A stretch of DNA of 20,588 nucleotides from Monoraphidium neglectum (taxonomy: Eukaryota; Chlorophyta; Chlorophyceae; Sphaeropleales; Selenastraceae), in assembly GCF_000611645.1 (NCBI RefSeq), contig NW_014012855.1, forward strand, positions 1 to 20,588. Direction: 5' to 3'. Below, piece by piece: positions 9,101 to 17,707 of the stretch; within the stretch, counting starts at the first letter, position 1, and every line of letters begins with the position of its first letter. Made by a program: the position numbers and the translations under genes. The notes under the pieces are model-generated. The model was not told the DNA's origin. It ran no database searches and saw nothing but the letters and a program-made list of their open reading frames with translations.

Positions 9101-11549
9101 CCTTTCGGATGAACCTCACATCCTCGGCCTTCTGCACAAAGGATGCAAATATGAAGTCCATGTCGTGCCTGTGGGATGTTTGAGTGTTTGATGCGATTTA
9201 ATGGCAGGCCCAGATGAAGGCCGCTTACATCACAAGGGGCCTTGCTCTCATCATGCAGCACAACGCAGGCACAGGAGCGTTTTTCAGATGTGTGCAAGCA
9301 AGCATGCAACAGCAGCGGAAACACGTGTACCTCCCTCCGACCCTAACCCTGCAACAAGAACCCTCACTTGCAGGCGAAGGCCTGCACGTCGTCCACATCC
9401 TTCTCCCCCAGCACGGGCAGGTCCACCATCACGCCAGGCAGGTTGCAGTTCTTGCGCTGCCCCAGCTTGTGGCTAGTCAGCACCTTGCCCTTGAGCTCGT
9501 TGTCTCCCAGGATCTCCGTCACCTGGGGTTATTGCGTGCGAGAGTTTTATACAAGGTAAAGTCAAAGAGAGAGTGATTAAAGTCCATTGGATGGGGTGCT
9601 TTGCGGGGGATGTTGGCAAGGGCGACCTGTTGCAGAATGCTGACATCGGCCCCCAGCAGCCAGACGGGGGCTGCAGTGCAGGGTCGGCCCCTTCATGTTC
9701 TGCAGGCTGGTTGGTGCGTACCTGGATGGTGATGGTGCCGTCTGACAGCAGGATAAAGTTGCCTGGCTTGACGTGCTGGCAGAGTGAGGCGTAGCTGAGG
9801 CCGATGACGGTCTCGCCTGTGGCCTCGTCTTTGAAGCCCTCGAACTTGGTGTAGTCCGCGCCCACAGCCACCACCTTGATGTCCTGGCCTGCGCACGCGG
9901 AGGTTGAGGATTGCGGCGCTACTGAGCTGCTCGCTCGACGCCACAAAAGCAGGAGGGGCGGATGATTTCGCGACTGACAAGGGTCGTCACGCGCGTGCGC
10001 CCCCAAGGCAGCCCGTGGCGCGTTCAGGGGGGGCGGTCAGGCTTATGTCTGCTGTGCCACCCCAGCAGTCGCATGAGCATGAGACTCTCTCTCCCACAGT
10101 TGTCACGTCCGCCCCCAACTCACCCTCCTCGAGCATGATGTCCTTGCCGCCCCTCAGCATGGCAGTCCGGATTTCCGGGCCCTTGGTGTCAAGCGCGTAG
10201 CCCAGGTGCCTGCCCTTGGCCTCGGCCACCCTGCGCACCCGGTCCAGCACCTGGCGACCAGCAAGAGGGCCCACAGGTTTGGGAGGGCCTGGAGCGAAGC
10301 TGCATGCTAACAGCGCCCTGTTGCATGCTAACAGCGCCCCGCTGCATGCCAGTAGCACCGTGATGCACATCAGCAGCACCACGCTGCATGCCAGCAGCAC
10401 CATGCTGCATGCGAATCCCCAACGGCCGCTGCATGCTGTCACGCCTGCATGTTTGGTGGCAACAGGCCAGCTGCCGGCCTGTACTCAGGCACACTCTGCA
10501 AAGTAGTCATGCTTGCTGGCCATTACTGTAGCTGCCAAACCACAGAAGTCTGCTGCCTGCCAGCGCCCAACCCAACCGCCAGTGCACCCACCTCCTTGTG
10601 GCCGGCGTGCTCCCCGTGGCTGAAGTTGAAGCGCGCCACGTTCATGCCCGCGTCCATGAGCGCCCCCAAGTTCTCCTCCGACCAGCAGCCGGGCCCCATG
10701 GTGCACACAATCTTGGTCTTGCGCGCCACAGGCACGTCCTGCCAGCATGCATGTCAAGCAGTACATGCATGACTCGCTTGCCCTCATGCATGAGCTGCAC
10801 GCGTCGTACCCGCATGGCAAGTGCATGCTCGCACGCATGGCGGTATGCACAGCTTGCATGTAAGGCTACGCATGTCCATATCAAAGATAAGCGAACACCA
10901 ATGCGAAAAATGCCATCTGGTCCAACCTTAAAAATCATGGGCGCGGACACCATGAACGTCTTGCGCAGGCGGTCGCCCTTGGCAATGGTGGGTGGCACAA
11001 TGCTGTGCGGCCGGTACTCTGGCGACCAATCCTGGGGTGGTCACGCCGCAAAAGGGGCATCACTTGCCCGAGGGTGGTGGACTGCAGCTGGACTAAACGC
11101 GGCGGCCATGCCTTCTCAAACAAAAGGACAACCGTACAACCCTGCCCCACATGCAGCAGCTGCCGTCACGGCTGCTGCGACGGCTGCCATCCTGCAAGAG
11201 CGTCTGAGCCTGCAGGTGTGCTTGCGGCACACACCTTGCTCATCTTCGCCTTGAGCGCGGCCACAGCCACCTCGCGCTTGCGGAAGGCCTGGTCTAGGTC
11301 ATCCTTGGAGGAGATGTGCTTCAGGCTGGATGCGTCCGCCCCAGAGTCCAGCACTGCCAGTCCCAGGCTGTTGCGCTTCAGGGAAGGAATAGACGACAGC
11401 TGACGTGTGATCAGCCTGGCTGTTGGCTCCCCAGAAGCGGCACGCACTGCGAGAGGCACACGCCCTTCCGCCTGGGCCGGCCCGCCGCCATCACCCTGCA
11501 CTGGCGGTGCCACGGGCGCCATGGCACTGTCGCCCGCCGGAGCACCCAT
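1..11549 (-). CDS. PYK: Multi-module (at least three-module) pyruvate kinase, 5' part of gene, 3' end beyond left edge
   Basis: Pyruvate kinase converts phosphoenolpyruvate and ADP to pyruvate and ATP. I join 32 exons: 11549-11235, 11031-10927, 10738-10592, 10250-10124, 9888-9722, 9522-9368, 9168-9102, 8849-8750, 8514-8426, 8194-8162, 8025-7926, 7688-7580, 7351-7219, 6908-6774, 6533-6371, 6036-5924, 5634-5488, 5253-5161, 4884-4753, 4364-4266, 4060-4019, 3762-3664, 3419-3306, 3051-2893, 2683-2612, 2390-2289, 1974-1868, 1671-1529, 1287-1163, 974-893, 694-552, 368-198. They total 3,888 nt (1,296 codons) with no stop and consistent phases. The start is the first ATG (11549) after an in-frame TAA upstream; the N-terminal ~105 residues are low-complexity and then helical, without a clear transit peptide. 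Modules: A about 141-648, linker 649-686, B about 687-1191, linker 1192-1239, C from about 1240. A usual pyruvate kinase is about 470-580 residues with one module, so this is a tandem fusion. Single splice sites could be off; the fusion does not depend on any one of them except the two linker exons. Confidence 0.88.
198..368 (-). other. Start of pyruvate kinase module C (continues beyond left edge)
   Basis: This 57-codon exon holds the first pyruvate kinase strand and loop: [12 protein letters not shown], then [10 protein letters not shown] with the Arg, Asn and Ser of the active site intact. The exon ends at AGHKE with donor GAG|GTGTGT, as in module A (GAG|GTGGGT at 10592). It is joined in phase 0 to linker exon 694-552, which starts after CGACAG and reads [18 protein letters not shown]. 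At the nucleotide level it is nearly identical to the module A exon 10738-10592. The rest of module C would lie to the left of the window; I see no convincing exon in 1-197. Confidence 0.82.
1672..1867 (-). other. GC-AG intron in module B
   Basis: The exon ends ATCAG and the intron begins GCAAGA, the typical GC-donor consensus. It ends CTCCCAG before GAACTTCACGCC. The split Arg codon (AG|G, phase 2) is the same as at the homologous place in module A, where the donor is ATCAG|GTGCGC (7580/7579). No GT donor lies near the expected position. Confidence 0.72.
2391..2611 (-). other. Probable GC-AG intron in module B
   Basis: The exon ends GGACAG (FVAGQ) and the intron begins GCGAGG; the next exon begins GTGATGGAG after CCCAAG. 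Module A has an intron in the same phase-0 place (Gln, then MMESM) with donor CAG|GTCGGC. An alternative GT donor 12 bases upstream (TTT|GTGGCT) also keeps the frame but would delete the strand end that matches ICATQ in module A. Confidence 0.6.
3243..3304. repeat. (CA)/(CGCA)-rich simple repeat in pyruvate kinase intron
   Basis: A short run of alternating CA and CGCA units lies in the intron between the module B exons 3419-3306 and 3051-2893, directly behind the donor. It belongs to the intron, not to a gene. Confidence 0.7.
4571..4731. repeat. C12 run plus CA/GGGCACACATGCACAC minisatellite in intron
   Basis: A run of 12 C (4571-4582) is followed by about 140 bases of alternating purine-pyrimidine CA, CG and TGCA units. 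Imperfect copies of GGGCACACATGCACAC appear around 4662-4700. It sits in the intron between exons 4884-4753 and 4364-4266. Long open frames through it, rich in Cys, His, Thr and Val, are artefacts of the repeat. Confidence 0.85.
7231..7266 (-). other. EF-hand-like loop inserted in pyruvate kinase module A
   Basis: Residues 534-545 read [12 protein letters not shown]. Asp, Asn and Asp are at loop positions 1, 3 and 5, Gly at 6, Ile at 8, Glu at 9 and Glu at 12, as in a canonical 12-residue EF-hand loop. Position 13 is Gly instead of a hydrophobic residue, so the strict PROSITE-type pattern fails there. Compared with module B ([10 protein letters not shown] then SVIAVITE), module A has about 11 extra residues here, between the helix KAAISFCT and the strand VVLTEDG. 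There is no GT donor earlier in the exon that would remove them. Calcium binding is inference only; the flanking helices are not clearly EF-hand helices. Confidence 0.55.
10299..10403. repeat. Five imperfect 21-bp tandem repeats in intron
   Basis: Five consecutive 21-base units start GCTGCATGC or a close variant and end in AGCRCC plus two bases; a partial sixth follows. They lie in the intron between the module A exons 10738-10592 and 10250-10124. The period is a multiple of three, which creates spurious open frames in both directions. No spacer structure is present. Confidence 0.8.
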
Positions 11550-12557
11550 GCCGGCGTTTGCAAGAGCGCTTGCCAAAGGGTTATGTTACGGTGAGCACAG
11601 ATCTGACGTGTGGTCTGCTCCACTTGACGACACCCGGCGTGATCTGTAGAATGTGCGCTTATCTTGTGAGCCAAATAATTTGAGCCTCTCTGTTCGGTGA
11701 TGCCAAAGCGCGTCGATCCTGCAAGGGCATCAGCGGCAGGATCCGTGAGTGTGGCGAGGTGAGGTCACCCAGCAACGGCCAAGCTGCGCGGTTTGTTGGT
11801 TCAAGATAGTGGTGCGGTTGCAGGTGAGCTAAGGTGGTGATACAGGGGCCCCAAGGGAGGGTGGGGTTGCAAGCTGGTGGCTCCAGGCAGGGTCCGCTCG
11901 CTGCAGCAGCGGAGCGCTTGGCGAGACGTTGACATCATGTAGTGAATTTGATGACCATGGGCCATACCAGTGGTCACCTCTGCGTGCAAACCACTGTCTT
12001 GCTTGCTGGCCTGGATGCAGCGCGCATGTTGACCGTTGACCACCATTGCAGTGCTGCTGGCATTGCAGTGCTGCAGTAGGGGGTGAAGCCCGCGTTCCAG
12101 CCGGCAGTTGGCGGCAATTCGCCTATGCTGGCAAAAATTTCATGGCATGAAACCTTGCCATCGGGAGCATATGAGCAGCGGAGCACACTCGAAGAATGAA
12201 GGGCCGTCACTGTGGGACTTATTTTTCCCATGCGCATGTCCAATCAAGCTACGCGCTGGTGTGCAAGGGTCCAGTGCCAGCCAGCATCCCAGAGCAGCAG
12301 CCCGAAGACAAGACGATGATTTACAGAACATAGCCGCGGAGTCAGGACCAAGGCCGATCGACGGCCACCAAGCGCAAGGTGCAGCTGATGGCGCAGCCGA
12401 GGGACCTCGCTCGGCGCATGAAATGGGGGGCTGGCAGCGGAGGGGCGTGCGCGCTGCATCTACATTGATTCTCACAAGCAGCAAAACCTGGCTGCGAAAC
12501 TCAAAGCCAACGAGACGGGCAACCACACATGAAAGCGCCATCTAGGTTTTTGACCCA
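11550..12557. other. Spacer between HISN5 and the pyruvate kinase gene
   Basis: About 1 kb lies between the start of the pyruvate kinase gene and the stop of HISN5, both on the minus strand. It should hold the 3' UTR of HISN5 and the promoter and 5' UTR of the pyruvate kinase gene. CATTGCAGTGCTG occurs twice near 12043-12075. The open frames here (for example 11974-12243 minus, 12108-12545 plus) show no recognisable protein and I do not call them. Confidence 0.6.
12321..12325 (-). terminator. Possible poly(A) signal TGTAA for HISN5
   Basis: TTACA on the plus strand is TGTAA on the minus strand, the usual chlorophyte poly(A) signal. It lies about 233 bases after the HISN5 stop. A five-base motif occurs often by chance. 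Confidence 0.4.
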
Positions 12558-13947
12558 CTACTGCTGAGTCAGCACGCCCTTGCTGCTTGCAATTTTCCCG
12601 GCCCGCCGCTCGTCCACCTCGCACGCCCGCCGCAGCGCGCGAGCAAACGCCTTGAACGTCGCCTCCACGATGTGGTGCGAGTTCTTGCCCGCCAGCTGCC
12701 TTATGTGCAGCGTGGTGCCCGAGGTGTTGGCGAAGGACATGAAAAAATGCTCCACAAGCTCGGTGTCAAAGTTCCCGATGCGCTGCGCGGGAATCTCGAG
12801 GTTGCAGCTGAGGTGGGCGCGGCCCGAGAGGTCCAGCACGACGTGCGTCAGGGCCTCGTCCAGGGGCGCAGTGAACTCGCCGAAGCGGTGAATGCCCTGC
12901 GGGTAGGTTCAAGGAAAGAAGGAAGGGGACTTAGGGCGGCCAGGGTAGGAGCCAACGCGTGAGGTGCAGGGGGCGGCGCGCCGGGGCGGGGCGGAGAAGG
13001 GGCGGGGAGACGCGCGCAAAGCGCCGCGCCTTACACGCATGCCGGCCTGGTGGTGTTGGGGTCATGCGGCACGCGCAGCTTTGCTGCATGCTGCACGCTG
13101 CTGCTGTCGCTCTGGCCGCAGCCTGCTGCAGCTCCAACAAAGTGTCGGGGGCCCCTCTCCTCCCTGCCAAGACCCGACCGCAAGCGAGCCTGCAGCAGCA
13201 GCTGCAGCACAACCGCACCCTGTGTGCTGTTGGCAGCTGCCACGCACAGCTCCACCCATGGTGCCTGACTACAGCACACGACGACCTTGCCAAGCACACG
13301 CCCCTCCCAAAACACACTCACACACGCTCACACGCGGTCTCGCATACAGGCACACACACACGCACGCACGCACGCAACATGCGTGCGTGCGCTTGTACAC
13401 ACACACACACACACACACATGCGCGCGCACACACACATCGCCGTCACTACAGCTCGCTGCACACCCGTCCTTGCTTTACCTTGCGATCCCCCAGGGCCTG
13501 CGCCAGCGCGCCACCCAGCGCCAGCGCAATGTCCTCCACTGTGTGGTGGTCGTCAATCCACGTGTCCCCCTCCGCAGCCACGTACACGTCAAACAGGCCG
13601 TGGGAGGCGATCTGATCGAGCATGTGGTTCAGGAAACCGACCGGCGTCTGCGTGACGCACTTGCCGCTGCCGTCGATGTCTATGCGAACCTCGACCTTGG
13701 TTTCTTTTGTTTGCCGCTGCACGGTCGCCGAGCGGGGCCCAGTGACTGCCGGGAGGCTGTGACCGGCAACGGTCGGCGTCCAGCCGTCGGCGTGCGCGGG
13801 TGGCGGCGCGGTGGCCGCAGCGGCGGGGGACGCCATGTGCGCAACCCGCGCGGCGATGCGCGGGCGTCGCTGCGAGCGAACAGCAGCTGAGCTGCAGCGC
13901 CCGTGGCCAGATGCTCTGCGTGCTATGCAATTGCTCGGTGCCTGCAT
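12558..13947 (-). CDS. HISN5: Imidazoleglycerol-phosphate dehydratase, plastid-targeted
   Basis: The enzyme dehydrates imidazole glycerol phosphate to imidazole acetol phosphate, the sixth step of histidine synthesis, in plants inside the plastid. Exons are 13947-13480 and 12896-12558, joined in phase 0 (donor AAG|GTAAAG, acceptor GCAG|GGCATT), giving 268 residues. The start is the first ATG in an open frame. Residues 1 to about 75 are rich in Ala, Arg and Ser with almost no acid, as in a plastid transit peptide. The family core follows: [21 protein letters not shown] (His108, His116), [15 protein letters not shown] (His134, His135, Glu138), then DLSGRAHL, and [19 protein letters not shown] (His230, His231, Glu234), which hold the Mn ligands. 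It ends at SSKGVL plus three residues, as in the family. It is monofunctional and has no phosphatase domain. It is divergent from the next gene. Confidence 0.96.
13311..13437. repeat. (CA)n and GCGTGC-type repeats in HISN5 intron
   Basis: Simple sequence repeat in the 583-base HISN5 intron. It includes a pure (AC)11 run at 13397-13418 and CGCA/TGCG units that form a perfect 12-bp inverted repeat with a 3-base loop (13365-13376 pairs with 13380-13391). Alternating purine-pyrimidine sequence of this kind can adopt Z-DNA. Confidence 0.85.
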
Positions 13948-14342
13948 CGCTGCGCTGTACGGAGACGTAAGCTTCGATCTGCAAAGCGCCGACAGGACAC
14001 GTTGGTAACCAAAGCAATGAATGGAAGTGAGACGCTGAAAGCGACGCTGCAACAGCTCGAATGAAAGTGCAGTGCTGCGGTGCTCATCAAGCTCACTTCC
14101 TTCCTGAAGTGCGAGAAGCGATACATCTACCTACACGGCCATCACTTTTTGATGATTATCATATACATATTGTTCGCAGTCTCATATTCAGAAGAGTGGC
14201 CCAACCACGCAGTCAATCGCGAAACTGTTCGCGACGACACCTCAGAGGCTTCACAGTTTCACTGCACAGTTGGGGTAGGGCATCGCAGCCTCATAAAACT
14301 TTCTTTGTACGCTAGACTCCGGCTGTTTGGCAGTGCGTCAGC
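13948..14342. promoter_or_regulatory. Divergent promoter region of HISN5 and the EF-hand-like gene
   Basis: About 395 bases separate two start codons that point away from each other, so both promoters and 5' UTRs must lie here. The stretch 14145-14172 is unusually AT-rich for this window (TTTTTGATGATTATCATATA), with a small palindrome ATGAT-T-ATCAT. I cannot assign a TATA box with confidence. Confidence 0.45.
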
Positions 14343-15953
14343 ATGGAAGGGACCAGCAGCAGCTGCAGTGGCAGTAACACTGCTGGCGCCGCCTCTGGGT
14401 CCCTGCGCATGACCACCGACCCACTGGCGAATGCGGGCGCTTTCTTTGGACAAACAACCCTTGGAGCGACAGGTACATGGAGGAAGTACAGGGGTGGACG
14501 ATGAACATTGCCATCAGCGTATGGTGCTTGCACAAATGCACACGCGTCCCCGCGCACTCTCTGACGCGCGCTCCCTTTGACGCACCCGCACAGACCCTTT
14601 CTTTGACGCCGCGACCTTGAACCAGGCTTATCCCTTTCACGTGATTGAACCTGTTGAGTTTGAACAGGTCAGCGGCTCAGCGTCGGTGCCAATTCGCACG
14701 GCACCCTATTTTCTTTCCCGAATGTGTGCGCTGGGCAACCAAACGACCTGCAACCTCACTTGCATGTCTCCTGTTCGATGAGCCCCCTTGCCTCTTTGCC
14801 ACCTCCAGGTGTTTGACCGTCATGTGCTCGGCGCGGGCAGTCATGTAGCCGCTACGCTGGGCGTTGATGGTGCCACGTCAGTGTTGCGTTGCGAGCTGGG
14901 GGACATGCTCAATGAGCTGCTGGGCCGCCAGGCGCGCAAGGTCGAGCTGCAGGTGCGCGCGGCCAGAACTCACACACAAGACACAAGGCATGAGACATGA
15001 CGGGGCAGCACAGGCACTGCATACCTGCCAGCACATGTGAGACTGCGATTGTGTCGATTCGAGACCCTGCGTCTGCACCTGTTGGCGGACCGGGGACTTG
15101 CGGCTGGCCTGCACAGCATTCCATTTCTTATCATGAGGTACCGCAAGGCCCGTCATTCATATGCGGCTGCGCCCATTATCGTGCGCCCGCGCCCACCATA
15201 TCGTGCGAGCAGCTGTGGTTCACATTCCTGGATTTTGACAGCAGCTGCGTGCTGTCGCGCCGCGAGTGGGACCTTGCCATTGGCCGGCTCAGGGAGTGCA
15301 GCGCCAATCCACAGCAGGTGCGGGCTCCCATCTGTGTCTGCCATTGTGCATGTGGGTTGCAAAGGATGGGGTTGCCCAAGCACATTTCACAGTCTACCAG
15401 CTGAGCATGTTGAAGCCCTCTGAGGAGGCGACAAGTATGAAGCGTGACACGCAGCAATCGTCTTGAAATGCCCCAAATATCTCGGCAGGCGCGCGAGTAC
15501 TCAAGCTTTGACAGGTGGCGCGCGGACAAGCTCCGCGAGCGGCGCGTCGCGTGGGACCCGCAGCGCTCCTTCCAGGCGCCGCTGACGGCGCAGCAGGAGG
15601 TGGGGTGGCACGCCCTCAAGCCGCGGTTCAGGATGCCCACCGACGTCGTCAAGCTGTCCAGCACCGACGTGACGAAGCGCGAGGGGCGCACCGCCACGAG
15701 CTGTGAGTGCCCGCCTTGCCTGGCTGGTTCCTGCATTGCAGCGGGACACTCTGTGCTTGAGGTGCAGAAACGCATCCTTGCAGGGCTGGCCAAAGCTGAG
15801 GTCCGAGGAAAGGCAGAGTGCGCCTGCCTCAGCTGAAGGATTGCCCATCCTCTCCACTTTTGCTGACGTCAATGCCTGCCCACCCTGCTGGCCACACACC
15901 CTGCCGGTCCCACACCACCAGACTATGGCTACATGAACATGCTCGGGGCATAG
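14343..15953 (+). CDS. Unrecognised 232-residue protein with an EF-hand-like loop
   Basis: Six exons fit: 14343-14472, 14594-14667, 14809-14952, 15213-15317, 15489-15702 and 15922-15953. Their phases agree and they total 699 nt with the stop. The start is an ATG followed by a Ser/Gly/Ala-rich stretch. Residues 123-134 (DFDSSCVLSRRE, then Trp) match an EF-hand loop at positions 1, 3, 5, 8, 9 and 12, but Cys replaces the usual Gly at 6. A charged stretch follows (FDRWRADKLRERR), then LTAQQEVGWHALKP, and the C-terminus is TATSYYGYMNMLGA. The T-x-Q-Q-E-x-G-W element recalls small axonemal microtubule-inner proteins such as CFAP144/FAM183, but this is a weak resemblance from memory. There is no signal peptide or membrane segment. 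The exon 4 acceptor is a NAGNAG site (GAGCAG), so one Gln may be added. Confidence 0.75.
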
Positions 15954-16201
15954 AGTGGATATGCGCCCAGGCTTGGTCAAGGCTACTGCTGTGCCTTGAC
16001 TGTGGGGACCTGTGGTGACGCAGTTGATGCCCGGCTCTTGTTTGTGACGAGTTGCTTATGTGGTTGCGTGGGGTGCACTGGTCGCCCCAATCTCCTGCTT
16101 AGCTGCACACGGAAACATGCCTGTATATACGGTAATAGGTAATTTGATGTCCACAAATGCAGAGCGTTTACATAGCCAAGAGCCTGGGGCCAATGCGTAC
16201 G
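15954..16201. other. Short convergent spacer
   Basis: This stretch holds the 3' UTRs of the plus-strand EF-hand-like gene and the minus-strand protease gene. I see no TGTAA on the plus strand. I see no gene. Confidence 0.6.
16168..16172 (-). terminator. Poly(A) signal TGTAA for the protease gene
   Basis: TTACA on the plus strand, read TGTAA on the minus strand, about 30 bases behind the protease stop codon. Distance and orientation fit an algal poly(A) signal. Confidence 0.5.
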
Positions 16202-17406
16202 TCAGCACGTGTGATCTTGTATGGCCCGCTCTAGCCACGACAGCGTCTCGCCAGCAAATGGCACGCCCACCGGCACCACCAGCAACGCGCCGCCCTCACT
16301 GTCCCCACTGCTGACCTCGTGCTGGCTCTCCGCTGTGTCATCAGCTAGCTCAACTGGCAGCCCGCCGGCCCTGAGCTCCGCCTCGAGGCCCCGCCCAAAC
16401 ATGCTGCCGCGCGCCGCCCGCAGCGACGCGACATGCATCGCAACGACCACAGCAGCGGTGCCACTGCCACCGCCGCTGGGTCCGCGCGCCGCCTCCCGAA
16501 TAAATATGGGAGACCCCGAGTTGCCGCCGCGGGTTGCGCACGCGTGCCACAGAAGGCCGTTGTCGAAGCCCCACCGCACAGGCCGGCAGGACTGCGCCCA
16601 CATGCTGCCATTGATCTTGTTGTCAGGATATCCCACCACTGTCAGAGTCGCCGCGTCGCCCCCCAGAGCCTCTCCCAAATCCTCTGGTTTCAACACACTG
16701 CTGGAGTTTCCCAGTCGGTGGGCTGGGCTGGTGGCGACAGCACTGGCGGGTGCCGATTGGCGCAGCAGCTGAGCCGCAGCCCAGGTCGCGTTGGGGAGGC
16801 CAAACCAGCCGAGCTTTTTGCCGACAGGCTCTTGAAGGGTGATGAGTGCCACATCATGCTGGGGCCGTCCGGCCGGCTGCTGGCGCCAGCCAGGGGACAA
16901 ATGGACGTCGCGCTTGCGAGCGCTGCCAAGGGGGCTCCAGCCGCTGCCGTTGGGCTGCACGTTCCTGCAACACCGCGACCCATGACCGTCAGTGGTAAGC
17001 TCGCCACCGAAGGCATGCCTTTACACAGGCGCGGTTGCTTGCAAAACTGTTCTGTACCAGAGACACTGCCTGACGCCTTGGTTTCAGAGCAGCCAGGAGA
17101 TCGCGCTTACCTGCCAGGGAACAGCTCTACGCCCGGCCACCAGATGTCGCGGTGGGGATCATAGATGCAGTGCGCCACCGTCACAGCATGACAAGGCCCC
17201 ACCAGGAATGCAGTGCAGCCAGATGCTAGCTGCCCGGCCCAGGAAAACGGCGGCGCTGAGCTGTTCGCTACAGGGTTGAGGGGCGTTGCTGAGGGCACTA
17301 CCGCCGACGGTCGGACCAAAGGCCCACGTGGCCTTGAGGCATTGCCAGTACAGCACAGGACCAGAGCGCTTGCAAGCGCAACGAGCTGCGGTCGCATGGG
17401 GCGCAT
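16202..17406 (-). CDS. Trypsin/V8-like serine protease with signal peptide
   Basis: Two exons, 17406-17111 and 16964-16202, joined in phase 2 (donor CAG|GTAAGC, acceptor TTGCAG|GAAC), give 352 residues. The N-terminus MRPMRPQLVALASALVLCC is a short basic stretch and a hydrophobic core, fitting a signal peptide cleaved near residue 24. The chymotrypsin fold triad is complete: His79 in AVTVAHC, Asp136 in QHDVALITL, Ser248 in TRGGNSGSPIF. Cys64 and Cys80 sit as the usual disulfide around the histidine loop, and Cys225 and Cys241 may pair before the serine. The GNSGSP form and the length point to the S1B/glutamyl-endopeptidase-like branch rather than to animal trypsins; substrate preference cannot be told. 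The C-terminal ~50 residues are acidic. In-frame codons upstream contain a TGA and no other ATG, so 17406 or the second ATG at 17397 is the start. Confidence 0.9.
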
Positions 17407-17410
17407 GAAG

Positions 17411-17472
<62 letters not shown>

Positions 17473-17683
17473 CCTGGTTGAATCGAGGCCTAAATGTCAA
17501 TGGAGCTGCTGTCCAAGGCCAACTGGACAACTGCCCGTAAAGCAGGCATAATGTAAGCAAGAGGGAAACACCAAAAAAGGTTTGGAAATTATGTGTGTCA
17601 ATGAAACTCCCGTCGCAAGCTCGCAACTCTTCAGCCGCTGTGGCGCACGCAGCGGAGAGATTTGTGGCACCCAGGTGGCGCAT
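17411..17683 (-). other. Upstream ORF ending in 18 glutamine codons, directly before the protease start
   Basis: An ATG at 17683 opens a 90-codon frame that ends AAG(CAG)18TAG; the stop lies four bases before the protease ATG. The last ten or so codons before the repeat and the N-terminal part match nothing I know. It may be an upstream ORF in the protease 5' UTR, or untranslated if transcription starts closer to the gene. Confidence 0.4.
17414..17467. repeat. (CTG)18 trinucleotide repeat
   Basis: Eighteen perfect CTG units (CAG on the minus strand) lie 8 bases upstream of the protease start codon. The protease frame reads the repeat as AGC but is separated from it by lack of an upstream ATG, so it is not part of the protein. 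Confidence 0.95.
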
Positions 17684-17707
17684 TAGTCACTGAGGTAGTC
17701 ACCCACA

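Larger units (their letters stand above)
6371..10738 (-). other. Pyruvate kinase module A, catalytic residues intact
   Basis: This is the first complete module (13 exons). The N-terminal strand motif [10 protein letters not shown] is followed by [10 protein letters not shown], giving Arg176, Asn178 and Ser180 (rabbit M1 Arg73, Asn75, Ser77). DTKGPEIRT follows with Asp210 (Asp113) and Thr211. The B-domain lid spans exons 9888-9722 and 9522-9368. IISKIES carries the catalytic Lys376 and the metal ligand Glu378 (Lys270, Glu272). [14 protein letters not shown] has Asp402 (Asp296) and IICATQ has Thr434 (Thr328). The C-terminal domain has [17 protein letters not shown] and ends near VVTVEYL. All classical active-site positions are present, so this module should be active. 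It carries an unusual insertion with an EF-hand-like loop (listed separately). Confidence 0.9.

Noticed and set aside
10299..10440. CRISPR-like array
   Set aside because: The units are contiguous without spacers and the genome is eukaryotic; it is a tandem repeat.
10598..11254. 218-codon plus-strand frame
   Set aside because: It is antisense to exons of pyruvate kinase module A; GC-rich codon use on the minus strand opens frames on the other strand.
11974..12243. Possible extra upstream exon of the pyruvate kinase gene
   Set aside because: The frame has no recognisable sequence and no splice pair that would join it to 11549; an in-frame TAA lies just upstream of the chosen start.
12964..13890. 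308-codon plus-strand frame opposite HISN5
   Set aside because: It lies antisense to the HISN5 exon and intron and contains CA-repeat translation (Thr-His runs); no motif is seen.
15444..15836. Continuous plus-strand frame over exon 5 of the EF-hand-like gene
   Set aside because: Its ends lie in introns; the exon 15489-15702 in the chosen frame has good splice sites and joins to the last exon with a stop.
17213..17551. Plus-strand frame with a poly-Leu stretch that looks like a membrane segment
   Set aside because: The Leu run is the translated (CTG)18 repeat, and the rest is antisense to the protease exon.
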